Assembly: GCA_963590415.1 (NCBI GenBank)
Contig: CAVAPB010000003.1
Location: 38,807-102,806, forward strand
Origin: Fimenecus sp963590415
Lineage (GTDB): Bacteria; Bacillota; Clostridia; Oscillospirales; Acutalibacteraceae
Direction: 5' to 3'
Length of the DNA: 64,000 nt
Position 1 is the first letter of the stretch; each line of letters opens with the position of its first letter. This document shows positions 7,445 to 15,991 of the stretch, piece by piece. A program made the translations under genes and the position numbers. The notes beneath the pieces were generated by a model. The model was not told where the DNA came from. It made no database searches and worked only from the letters and a program-made list of their open reading frames with translations.

Positions 7445-8752
7445 CTACACCGTTATCCTTGCAATCTTTCCCCAAGGTGGGTCAACCTCATCATTATTTA
7501 ACAGCCACAGAACGGGTATGCCGCCCGTAAGTTTTTCTTTTGGAAATGGGGCAAATCCATCCGTTAAAATGATAATGCAGGCAGGCATTTTTTCCTGCAT
7601 GTGTTTTTGTACGTATTCAAATATAATCTGAAAATCCGTTCCGCCCCCGCCTGCCGGTTTGATAATTTTGAATTCCTCTTCATTTGTAAAGGGCTTAGGC
7701 TCAACAATCGCTGCATCGAAAAATCCAAGCCATCCTTTAAGCTTGCCGTCAAACTGGTCAATCGCGCCTTTCACCTCAGAATACGCAGCCGTTATCATGT
7801 CGTCCGACATAGACGCAGAAGTGTCTATCATAAATAGAATATCCTCAACCAAATCATCCTTATCATTGAAATCCGGAAGAAAAAATGGGTTTTCATCAAA
7901 TCTTCTGTCAGGCGGAGTAAAAGAATAATCGACGATTTCTTGTTGAACAAAATCATTCAGAACCATCCGCCAATCTGTCTGCGACTTTTTCAATTCATTA
8001 AAAAGTCGTTCGGCAAATAAAGGCAAAAGCCCTCTTTGATTAGATGGGTCTCTTATAGAAATTACCTCACAAACATCTTCAAACCGCTTTGCCCAAACGT
8101 CACGCAGCGTATCATCCTCTTCTTCCATTCCCCAGCGAGTGTGATCATCCCATACTGCTTTTTCACTTTGGGTTTTGCCTTGTTTTTTCTTTGCACGACC
8201 TAAAACACTTCCTTTTGCATCATTGTTTTGCTCATTATCGTTGCCGTCTTTGCCCAAAGTGCCGGTTATTGCCGGTTTTGGTTTTCTGTTTTGAGGAAGC
8301 GGCGGGAGCATTCCGTATACCTGCTCCGCCGTGTATTCATATCCCTCCTTACCATCCGGAGCAAGGTGCATAGATACACCATATTTTTTCAATGTTATGG
8401 CTTTCAAATTCATGTTTTCAGACAGAAGTATATTGGAATTGACCACAATATCACAGGCTATGTTAAACTGCTCGTTATCTCTGTCACCCTGTCTCAGACA
8501 GTGTTGCAAAACGACATGAAGAATCTCATGCATCATAATAAAGTCCAGTTCCGAGTCGCTGAGTTCGTCCAAAAACCGCGGCCCGAAGTAAATTCTGTGA
8601 CCGTCTGTTGCAGCCGTTTCACAGTTCTCATCAATCGAATAAATCATGTGCATTAAAAGTAAGCCGTAAAAGCCGTTATTGCACAAAATTCTCATTCGGG
8701 ACAGCAAAAGGCGCTTAATGTATTCCTTTTTCTTTTCATCTGACAGAACCAT
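7445..8752 (-). CDS. vWA-domain protein with DUF2201-type HExxH motif
   Basis: This 435-residue protein has an N-terminal putative metallopeptidase domain with HEILH (75-79) followed by H84, and a C-terminal von Willebrand A-like domain with the metal-site motif DTSAS near residue 308 and a later TDG. This is the DUF2201_N plus VWA_2 arrangement. The middle (about 150-200) is Gln/Lys-rich and likely flexible. It overlaps the end of the MoxR gene by 17 bases, so the two are translationally linked. MoxR ATPases commonly act with vWA partners to remodel or activate a target. Whether the HExxH is catalytic is not shown. Confidence 0.88.
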   Translation of the reverse strand: MVLSDEKKKEYIKRLLLSRMRILCNNGFYGLLLMHMIYSIDENCETAATDGHRIYFGPRFLDELSDSELDFIMMHEILHVVLQHCLRQGDRDNEQFNIACDIVVNSNILLSENMNLKAITLKKYGVSMHLAPDGKEGYEYTAEQVYGMLPPLPQNRKPKPAITGTLGKDGNDNEQNNDAKGSVLGRAKKKQGKTQSEKAVWDDHTRWGMEEEDDTLRDVWAKRFEDVCEVISIRDPSNQRGLLPLFAERLFNELKKSQTDWRMVLNDFVQQEIVDYSFTPPDRRFDENPFFLPDFNDKDDLVEDILFMIDTSASMSDDMITAAYSEVKGAIDQFDGKLKGWLGFFDAAIVEPKPFTNEEEFKIIKPAGGGGTDFQIIFEYVQKHMQEKMPACIIILTDGFAPFPKEKLTGGIPVLWLLNNDEVDPPWGKIARITV

Positions 8753-9854
8753 TCATCAAACTTCCTTTACTCTGAAGCCATTTTGCAAACTCCGGTATCA
8801 GCATCAGCCGTTCTTTGTAATCCTTATCTATGTACATATAGTCTTTCAACAGTACAGTGCTGAAATCCGGAGGCATTCTATCTGCATATCGGATTGAATT
8901 TGCAATTCTTACCATTTCATCCTTGTGACTTCTTGCGAAAGCCGTCATGGATGCCGTTAAAGCATACAAAGCATCTGTATTTGTGGGTAACACAGGCATT
9001 TTGCCGTCAAAAATATCTTCAACAGCCGGTAAGTCCTTATACACCTTAGCCCATGTACGGAATTCCACAGCTGCGCCGGTTCCAATAATGCCTGCAATCA
9101 ATGAATACATATTGTCGATATCATCGTCTATTCCGTTCAGTATATTACTCACCATTTCCCAAGAACGAGGTGTCGGGAATGCAAGATCGTCACTCCCGGA
9201 ATCAAAACCAATAAGATAATTCTGTCTGAAGGAGAGAAAACCGATTACCTTGTCATTTATTCCTGACGCAATAGCCCAGCGTTTCCATGAATCAAAGCTC
9301 ACTTTGATTTCAATATGCATTAGTCTGTTTGCAAGTGCTTTCGGCATCTTGTATACCACAGATTTATCCGTGGTACGGTTGCCCGCTGCGATAACAATAC
9401 AGTTGTCGGGCAGTTTGTGTTCTCCGACTACACGGTCAAGGGTTATCTGGTATGCCGCCGCCTGAACCGATTGCGGTGCTGCGGATATTTCATCAAGAAA
9501 GAGAATATTTACAATATTATCACCCGAGTCCATTTGAAAGATCTGCGGTTTCAGCCAAACAGCAAGAGTCTTATCCGCATTAGATGTCGGAATGCCCCTT
9601 AAATCAATAGGATTAAACAAAAGCAATCGAACATCCGTCACCTTTACAGACTTTCCTGTACTTTCTTCAATTTTCTTTGCTATCTGCCGTATTGCCTGTG
9701 ATTTTCCGACTCCGGGAGGACCCCAAAGCATAACGGAGGGCATTGTCTTGACGGAAAGTCTGTTTTGAATCACCGTGGTGTATGCATGCGACAACTTATC
9801 TACCGCTTTTCCAACATTCATAGAAGGAATGTTTGTCAATTTAACATCGCTCAT
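8736..9854 (-). CDS. MoxR-type AAA+ ATPase
   Basis: It is 372 residues with Walker A GPPGVGKS (45-52), Walker B ILFLDEIS near 108-115, sensor AAGNRT and a downstream ANRLMHIEI segment typical of MoxR proteins. Its start overlaps the helicase stop by 4 bases (ATGA), and its end overlaps the vWA gene by 17, so helicase, MoxR and vWA form one tightly coupled operon under operator site 6. MoxR proteins are chaperone-like ATPases that load metal or remodel complexes through a vWA partner. The likely client here is unknown. Confidence 0.9.
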   Translation of the reverse strand: MSDVKLTNIPSMNVGKAVDKLSHAYTTVIQNRLSVKTMPSVMLWGPPGVGKSQAIRQIAKKIEESTGKSVKVTDVRLLLFNPIDLRGIPTSNADKTLAVWLKPQIFQMDSGDNIVNILFLDEISAAPQSVQAAAYQITLDRVVGEHKLPDNCIVIAAGNRTTDKSVVYKMPKALANRLMHIEIKVSFDSWKRWAIASGINDKVIGFLSFRQNYLIGFDSGSDDLAFPTPRSWEMVSNILNGIDDDIDNMYSLIAGIIGTGAAVEFRTWAKVYKDLPAVEDIFDGKMPVLPTNTDALYALTASMTAFARSHKDEMVRIANSIRYADRMPPDFSTVLLKDYMYIDKDYKERLMLIPEFAKWLQSKGSLMNGSVR

Positions 9855-12800
9855 TTTTTGTTTACCCCCAGTTTCTTATCAAGCTTTTCAACCTCGGCAC
9901 TGTATTTTTCTATTTGCTCGCTGTAATTTTCATCCTTTGCAAGCTCTGCCTTCAGCTCAAATTCCTTTTCGGTAAGCTTGGATAATCCGATTTTCAACTT
10001 TTCAAGATGGTTCTCCAGCGTGTCGAGATAATTATCAATACGCACAAGATTGCCGATTTCGGTATCGCCGAGTTCAACATAATACTTGCCTTGCCGAGAG
10101 AGCCAAACATACGGTTTTTCCGGTATCATATTGGCAGGGAGCACAATATCAAAGCCTCTGTAGTTCATCAGCGTTTTCTCTCTTGTTTCAAGGGAATAGC
10201 CCCTGACAGCCGAGGTTATATACTCGCGGAGGACTTTGCGCCTTTCCGCTTCCTCTTTCTTTAAACAGGTTTCTGTTGCCGGAGGATTTTCCTTTTTCCA
10301 ATCCCGATAATAGTAAAGATCTTCTTCGCATTTAGTTATCGAGTTTCTCTGATGTTCGACCTTTCCCGGAAGCTCCATAAGCTCTTTTTCCATTCGTATT
10401 CTTGAATCAACGAGCTTGCGCTGAAGAGTGAGATACCTTGTCAGCTCGTTGGCGGCTTCTACTCTTTTTTTAACAAGCGGGTTTCCGACAGCCAAAGCCT
10501 TAACCTCAGCGTAATCCAGTACTGTGTCCTCAATGTCCGCACCGCTGCGAGCCGTAAGTGATCCGGAAAGCAGATCCGAAATAAACCGTTGTTTTGTTTC
10601 AAGTAACTGCCATGAATATGCATCAAAGCTTCCTTCGGTGATATATCTGTAAATATACACCTGTGGGTTGGCGTTGCCTTGACGGAGAATACGACCTTCA
10701 CGCTGTGTCATATCCGCCGGTCTCCACGGAACATCAAGATGATGAAGGGCTATCAGCCTGTCTTGAATATTTACACCCAATCCGAGCTTAAAGGTCGAGC
10801 CTATCAAAATACGGATGTCACCGTTACGCATCATCATAAACAGCCGCGCCCTTTTCGCTTCGCTCTCAGCATCATGAATGTACGCAATCTGTGCCGCCGG
10901 AACGCCGAGGTTTATGAGAGCAGTTTTCAATTCGTCATAAATATTAAACCCGGATTTCGGTGTGGAAGTGTCGCAAAAAATCAACTGTGTCGCTTTGCTT
11001 TGTGCGTTTTTAAAATAAATGTCTGCCACATTTTCTGCACATCGTGCCACCTTGGATTGATATGTGAATGTTGCGTTGGAATCAACCAACCGCAAATCAA
11101 GCGCCGCTTTTCTGCCGTCTGTTGTGATTTTCAGCATATTATCATCCTTGCGGCTGACCCTTCCTCCGCGCACATCATCGGCTCTCTGCGAAATATCATC
11201 GAGATACGCCGCAAAAGCAGGTGTCTTGGAAATGAGCGCATCCTTATAGCCATCATGTATCGGAATCCCGGCGGACTCGTCCACCCGATGAAAATCCGCA
11301 ATGGAAGAAAGCAGCGAAGTAAGCTCAGGAAGATTGTGAAACTTAGCAAAGCGTGTAGCCAACCGATAACTGCTTGTATCTACATCAATTTCAAACTCGG
11401 TACTGCGCTCGGCAAACATTCCGATCCAGGCGTCAAAGCTTTGCAAGTCGAGCATTGTAAGCTCGCCGCTCTGTAAATACTGCTGCATAATATATGCATC
11501 GGTAATCGAGTTGGTAATCGGCGTGCCCGTGGCAAGAACAACGCCCTTTCCGCCGTTCTTCTTTTGAACCATATGGACCTTATCCATCATATCCCGGCAC
11601 CGTTTTGATCCGCTTCCGTTGATACCGAGAACCTTATTTGCCTTGGTTTCAAATGGGACATTCTTGAAGTTATGAGCCTCATCAACGAAAAGGCGGGTGA
11701 TTCCAAGCTCATCAAAATAGACGGTATCGTGCATATCATCAATAGCTAAAGTCATTTCGGACAGCGCTTTTTCAAGGCTTTTTTTCTTCTTTTTCAGCTT
11801 TGAGGTGGCTTTATCTTTACGGGCGGCAAGCTCGGACACAAGTTTCTTTTTTTCTTTCAGTTCCTCTATATAATAATCTTTTGATAGAGGAATCTGTTCA
11901 AAGCAACTGTAAGCAATGATGATCCCGTCAAAATCTTCATCCCGTATACGCTCAAGCACCGCTTCACGTTTGCTTGGAGTAAAACTTTTGGGATCAACGC
12001 AAAGAAGCTTTGCATTCGGGTACATTGCGGCAAAAATGCTCTTCCACTGCCCGACAATATTATTCGGAACAACATACATATTCTTTGCGGAAATCCCCAT
12101 TCTTTTCATTTCCTGACCGGCAGCAATCATGACATAGGTTTTACCCGCTCCGACATCGTGAGCCAGCAAGGTGTTTGGCGTAAAAATGATTCTTGCCACC
12201 GCGTTTTTCTGATAAGGATACAGCTTGACCGAGTCGGACATAGTGGGGAAATCTAAAAATAACCCGTCAAAAATACGCCTACGCACACAGCTGAAATTGT
12301 TTTCAAATATGATTTCAAGACGCTCTTTTCGGGCGTCATCAGTCCATACCCATTTCTGAAACGCCTTGATAAGCTTCTGCTGTTTTTCAATGGCGGCAAC
12401 CGTCTCCGTCTTGTTTATAATGCGCTTTTTGCCAGATGCATTTGCAGGACAGCTTACTTTCTCCGTGACCGAAACGGTTTTCATATTCAAGGTCTTCTCC
12501 AAAATATGTAATGCCTCAAGCTTTTCCGTTCCGTATGTCCGGCTTACGCCCACGCTGTGATTATATCTGGATTTATAAGGGATTTCCCATGTTCCGGTTA
12601 TTTCATCATGAACGGTTTTATAGCTTTCAATGATTTTATCCTTGTCATAATAAATGTAATGCTTCAGGGGATCGCCAAACAGGTAAAGCATAAAATCATC
12701 AATTATATCTGCCGGAACCCACGGCGAGCCAAGTGTGATGTATATATCCTTTGTAGCTACCGTCGGGGGGAGCACCATTTCGATTGCTTTGATATTATCC

Positions 12801-13375
12801 GCAAAATAACCGTTATACTCTTTGTTCGCTTCATTTGCAGTGTTCCACTTGCGCATAAGATTACCGGAAAGGTACTCTTCGGCAGTTTCCCAACCTTGAT
12901 AAAAGCATTCGTTCCATGTCAGCGGATTTTGATAAATTGACCCCTTCAAGGTTGAAATAACGGTCTTATAATCCGCCCCCGTCACAGAGGATATGTATTC
13001 AATATCCACCTTGCCTAAGGTTTTAAGACTCATAATCAGAGCGTCCGGAATGCTCTCTGCGTGAACTCCCTGAGTCCTTACATCTTGATTGAACGCATTT
13101 TCCCAATCGAGCGGAAGATCCATGCTTGTAACTTCTCTGATATGTGCTTCTTTTCTCTCTTTTTCCTCACGGGCTTTTCGCTCAGATTCCTCTTTTTCTC
13201 TGCGCCGGCGTTCATTCTCCTCATGCATTTCTGCGGTACGCTTGGCTGCACGGAGTTTGCCTATAACCTTCTCAATTTCATCTGAGGAATATTTGCTGTC
13301 AATATTTCCTGCAAGTCCCAAAATATCAAAAAGACTCAACTGTGCACTATCTCCCGAATGATTTTTATTAGACAT
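9851..13375 (-). CDS. Large SNF2/DEAH-box helicase (mobile-element/DarB-like type)
   Basis: This 1174-residue protein has an N-terminal charged coiled stretch (about 30-80), an uncharacterised region similar to those of phage- and conjugative-element giant helicases, and then two RecA folds. Walker A is HDVGAGKT (about 405-412), the DEAH box VDEAHNFKN (about 562), GTPITNS after that, and motif VI QREGRILRQGN (about 890). A basic coiled-coil tail follows. Relatives in mobile elements are often fused to an N6-adenine methylase; no methylase motif (such as NPPY) is present here. It should translocate on double-stranded DNA. The ATG at 13375 has GGAG about 12 bases upstream. It is the first gene of the helicase-MoxR-vWA operon. 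Confidence 0.88.
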   Translation of the reverse strand: MSNKNHSGDSAQLSLFDILGLAGNIDSKYSSDEIEKVIGKLRAAKRTAEMHEENERRRREKEESERKAREEKERKEAHIREVTSMDLPLDWENAFNQDVRTQGVHAESIPDALIMSLKTLGKVDIEYISSVTGADYKTVISTLKGSIYQNPLTWNECFYQGWETAEEYLSGNLMRKWNTANEANKEYNGYFADNIKAIEMVLPPTVATKDIYITLGSPWVPADIIDDFMLYLFGDPLKHYIYYDKDKIIESYKTVHDEITGTWEIPYKSRYNHSVGVSRTYGTEKLEALHILEKTLNMKTVSVTEKVSCPANASGKKRIINKTETVAAIEKQQKLIKAFQKWVWTDDARKERLEIIFENNFSCVRRRIFDGLFLDFPTMSDSVKLYPYQKNAVARIIFTPNTLLAHDVGAGKTYVMIAAGQEMKRMGISAKNMYVVPNNIVGQWKSIFAAMYPNAKLLCVDPKSFTPSKREAVLERIRDEDFDGIIIAYSCFEQIPLSKDYYIEELKEKKKLVSELAARKDKATSKLKKKKKSLEKALSEMTLAIDDMHDTVYFDELGITRLFVDEAHNFKNVPFETKANKVLGINGSGSKRCRDMMDKVHMVQKKNGGKGVVLATGTPITNSITDAYIMQQYLQSGELTMLDLQSFDAWIGMFAERSTEFEIDVDTSSYRLATRFAKFHNLPELTSLLSSIADFHRVDESAGIPIHDGYKDALISKTPAFAAYLDDISQRADDVRGGRVSRKDDNMLKITTDGRKAALDLRLVDSNATFTYQSKVARCAENVADIYFKNAQSKATQLIFCDTSTPKSGFNIYDELKTALINLGVPAAQIAYIHDAESEAKRARLFMMMRNGDIRILIGSTFKLGLGVNIQDRLIALHHLDVPWRPADMTQREGRILRQGNANPQVYIYRYITEGSFDAYSWQLLETKQRFISDLLSGSLTARSGADIEDTVLDYAEVKALAVGNPLVKKRVEAANELTRYLTLQRKLVDSRIRMEKELMELPGKVEHQRNSITKCEEDLYYYRDWKKENPPATETCLKKEEAERRKVLREYITSAVRGYSLETREKTLMNYRGFDIVLPANMIPEKPYVWLSRQGKYYVELGDTEIGNLVRIDNYLDTLENHLEKLKIGLSKLTEKEFELKAELAKDENYSEQIEKYSAEVEKLDKKLGVNKK

Positions 13376-13410
13376 GTACCGTCACGCTCCGATCCTCTTT
13401 CGTTCACCCA

Positions 13411-13449
13411 TTTATATTTTACAGCAACAAATGCACCAAAAACGGGAGG
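13411..13449 (-). promoter_or_regulatory. Promoter overlapping island operator (site 6)
   Basis: Plus-strand TGCACCAAAAACG (13432-13444) contains, on the minus strand, TTGGTG (13434-13439) as -35, with TATAAA (13411-13416) at the ideal 17-base distance. The second half of the 18-bp repeat is degenerate. This drives the helicase operon; a factor bound here would cover the -35 box. Confidence 0.75.
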
Positions 13450-13459
13450 TATAGAAAAA

Positions 13460-13480
13460 GGACCGTGAAAATCACGGTCC
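13460..13480 (-). terminator. Rho-independent terminator after the DUF262 operon
   Basis: GGACCGTG and CACGGTCC pair perfectly around a 5-base loop and are followed on the minus strand by TTTTT. It separates the WYL/DUF262 transcript from the helicase promoter just downstream. Confidence 0.85.
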
Positions 13481-13504
13481 CAAATTTTGCATTTGCCTGT
13501 TTAC

Positions 13505-15991
13505 TTAAGAATAGTTATAAGTTTTTAGCTTGTCTATTATTCCATAGGCATCTATTTTAGATGCTTTTTCCAATATCTTATTTTTGCTTTTCGTACCCTT
13601 ATCAATGTCAAAGGTATATATGCAATCATCACTTGACCAAAAATAATTTATATTATTGTATTCAAAAAAAACATCATCGCCATAATAATACGATTCATCC
13701 TCAACGATTATTTGATTGCTTTTCAACGAAAATCCATCAACTTCTCTTAATTCGCTCAACAAGCTGTTGCGCAAAAGCAAATGTTCCGAATCTTCATCGG
13801 ACGAATAATCAAACCATAACTTATCGTTTTGTGCTCTTTTTTTATAAAGAGCATAAATATTGTTATACCCTGCTATACGTAAATCTTTTTTTCCTTCAAA
13901 AACACCTTTTTTTAGTACAGCTTTTTCAAATGATTCAGAATTTACGAATTCTTTGTAAGGGCCTTTAGCGTTATTATATTCTTCGTCCATTAGTATTTTG
14001 TGAACTCTTTTCGAATCATCTTCCGATAGAATGTCCAACCAAGAATCGCCGCGTCTTTGCCAGCCTTTGTTGTGAAATATCAACCTGTCGCTGACATCGT
14101 TAAAATCTTCAAATGAAAGTGCATATCTTTTCACAAAATCAATAGATGCCCCGTCTTTGCCAAAGAATTCTTTTAGATTTGCCAGTTTTGTCTTAAAGTT
14201 GTCCCAATTCTCTTGACCTTTATCATCCTTAAATAAGAAACCGATTTTTCCGCATAAAAAGAGGGTGTCCTCCGCTTCGATTATTTGTTGTTTCCGGTCT
14301 TTGTTTTCGCTTTTAATTTTCTTTGCTTTCCGGATTTCTTCTTGAATTTGTTTTGCGGTTTTTGTGGACTCAGCCAAACCGATTTGCATTTCAGCTAATG
14401 AGGTAAGTATATCTTTTGGATCGAAATCATCAATTTTTCTCATAACGGAAACCATCGCCGTAACAGAATCAACACCCGAGTTTTCAATTACGTTTCTACA
14501 AAATCGCATCCAATCTTTAAATGTATCTTCCTCGAAGCTTTCAATCGTCTCAAAATACTTGCAAATTGCGAAGAAATACACTCGTTCTTTTTGCGTTGTT
14601 TTTTCGATAATTCCAACCTTGTTACCGTTATCATCCTTTGTAATTTGCTTTTTACCTTCGTTTGTTTTGTAAATTGGTAAAAAATGATACCTTGATTCTT
14701 TTTCTTCTTTTTCTTCTTCTTTTCGCAGAGATACAACCTCATTGATTTCATACAACTGATCATTTATTATGCCAATGCGATTTTTAATGCGATCAAGGAT
14801 CGTGCTTAATGCTTGTAATCCATCGAAAACAAGAATGTCTCGATAATATTCAAATTTTGTATATTTAATCTTGTCGTCATCGTTAAAAAACGAATACGAT
14901 GATAGCGTTTCTTTTTGTTCCTCCGTAATACCGGCCATCTTTTTTGATTTTTCGCTATCTGATAAACTCCCATCAAAAATCTTATCTATTATTTTGATCA
15001 GATCTGCTTTCAGCAAGTATACTTCTTCGCCTTCTGAATGTTTACCTTTTGTCACACACAATCGATTAAAACAAAACCTATTAATAAAGGCAAAGAAGAT
15101 TTCATCTGTTTCCCCATCCAAATCTCCGGCATTTGCAGATTTCCAAAAGATATCGTTCCAACTGTTATCAAGTTTTTGGGGTATTTTCTTTATATCCGGA
15201 TGCGAACTATCGTTGAACTTTTTTTTGATTTCTCCGACTAAATCTGCTTTAAAGTTTTCAAAGTCTGTCAACGCTTTCCCACGCGCGTTCATCTTAACAT
15301 ATAACCGATCTGCACTTTCTCTCGGAAGTTTGTCGTTATCTATGTCTAAAACACAAAATGTAATACATTGTTTGAATTGTTTTAACCATTGTTCCCATTT
15401 GCGTTGCTGCTTATCCATGCCTGAAAAAACCGGTTCAATTCCGTCCTTACCGTTTGTTCCACCGAGCATTCTAAGCATGGCATTGATTGTTGGGTCGTTT
15501 TTCCACGCAGAAAAAAACCATCTTTGGTCCTTAATATAGTCAACTAATCCGCTATCATTTTCAAAAGCAATATTGTTTTCACCGGTGCACAAAGCCTCGC
15601 AAAACTCTCTTGACGATTTTCTCGTTTTATATGTAAACCTACTGAGAACGCTGATTTCGCTGTTCAATTTACCAGACCTTAATGCCAGATACCAATAAAC
15701 CAGCCAAACCGTCGTCAATCTTTGCTGCCCATCCAACGGATAAAACACATCGTACTCTTCGTCAGACTCCTTTTTATGTTCCTGATATCCATATACAAAG
15801 TCCATAGTCAAAGGTTGTTTGTTTTCGATAGCATCTTTGATATCTCTCAAGAATACTTCGCGTATATATTCCTTTCCATCTCTGCCTTGAGCATAGTCTC
15901 TTTGCAGGATTGGAATACAAACATTATATTTTTCAAAAAATTTTTCAACATAGATGGCACTCTCAATTGTTTTATTTTGATTATCACTCAT
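13505..15991 (-). CDS. DUF262 protein without visible HNH motif (828 aa)
   Basis: The N-terminus has the DUF262/GmrS-like nucleotide-binding motifs: LQRDYAQGR (29-37) and DGQQRLTT (87-94). The rest is long, lysine-rich and not recognised; I find no His-containing DUF1524 nuclease motif. It starts inside the end of the upstream DUF262-DUF1524 gene (8-base overlap, ATGAGTGA), so both are made together. GmrSD, BrxU and SspE show that DUF262 can sense or hydrolyse NTP to control an HNH nuclease attacking modified or foreign DNA. This protein may be the sensor subunit of a two-protein restriction system; that is inference. AT-rich compared with the core genes. Confidence 0.8.
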   Translation of the reverse strand: MSDNQNKTIESAIYVEKFFEKYNVCIPILQRDYAQGRDGKEYIREVFLRDIKDAIENKQPLTMDFVYGYQEHKKESDEEYDVFYPLDGQQRLTTVWLVYWYLALRSGKLNSEISVLSRFTYKTRKSSREFCEALCTGENNIAFENDSGLVDYIKDQRWFFSAWKNDPTINAMLRMLGGTNGKDGIEPVFSGMDKQQRKWEQWLKQFKQCITFCVLDIDNDKLPRESADRLYVKMNARGKALTDFENFKADLVGEIKKKFNDSSHPDIKKIPQKLDNSWNDIFWKSANAGDLDGETDEIFFAFINRFCFNRLCVTKGKHSEGEEVYLLKADLIKIIDKIFDGSLSDSEKSKKMAGITEEQKETLSSYSFFNDDDKIKYTKFEYYRDILVFDGLQALSTILDRIKNRIGIINDQLYEINEVVSLRKEEEKEEKESRYHFLPIYKTNEGKKQITKDDNGNKVGIIEKTTQKERVYFFAICKYFETIESFEEDTFKDWMRFCRNVIENSGVDSVTAMVSVMRKIDDFDPKDILTSLAEMQIGLAESTKTAKQIQEEIRKAKKIKSENKDRKQQIIEAEDTLFLCGKIGFLFKDDKGQENWDNFKTKLANLKEFFGKDGASIDFVKRYALSFEDFNDVSDRLIFHNKGWQRRGDSWLDILSEDDSKRVHKILMDEEYNNAKGPYKEFVNSESFEKAVLKKGVFEGKKDLRIAGYNNIYALYKKRAQNDKLWFDYSSDEDSEHLLLRNSLLSELREVDGFSLKSNQIIVEDESYYYGDDVFFEYNNINYFWSSDDCIYTFDIDKGTKSKNKILEKASKIDAYGIIDKLKTYNYS

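Noticed and set aside
9851..13375. Adenine methylase domain, as in related giant helicases
   Set aside because: No NPPY-type or SAM-binding motif is visible before or after the helicase core.
13505..15991. HNH nuclease motif in the second DUF262 protein
   Set aside because: The C-terminal half has His residues, but none in a DUF1524 or HNH context that I can support.
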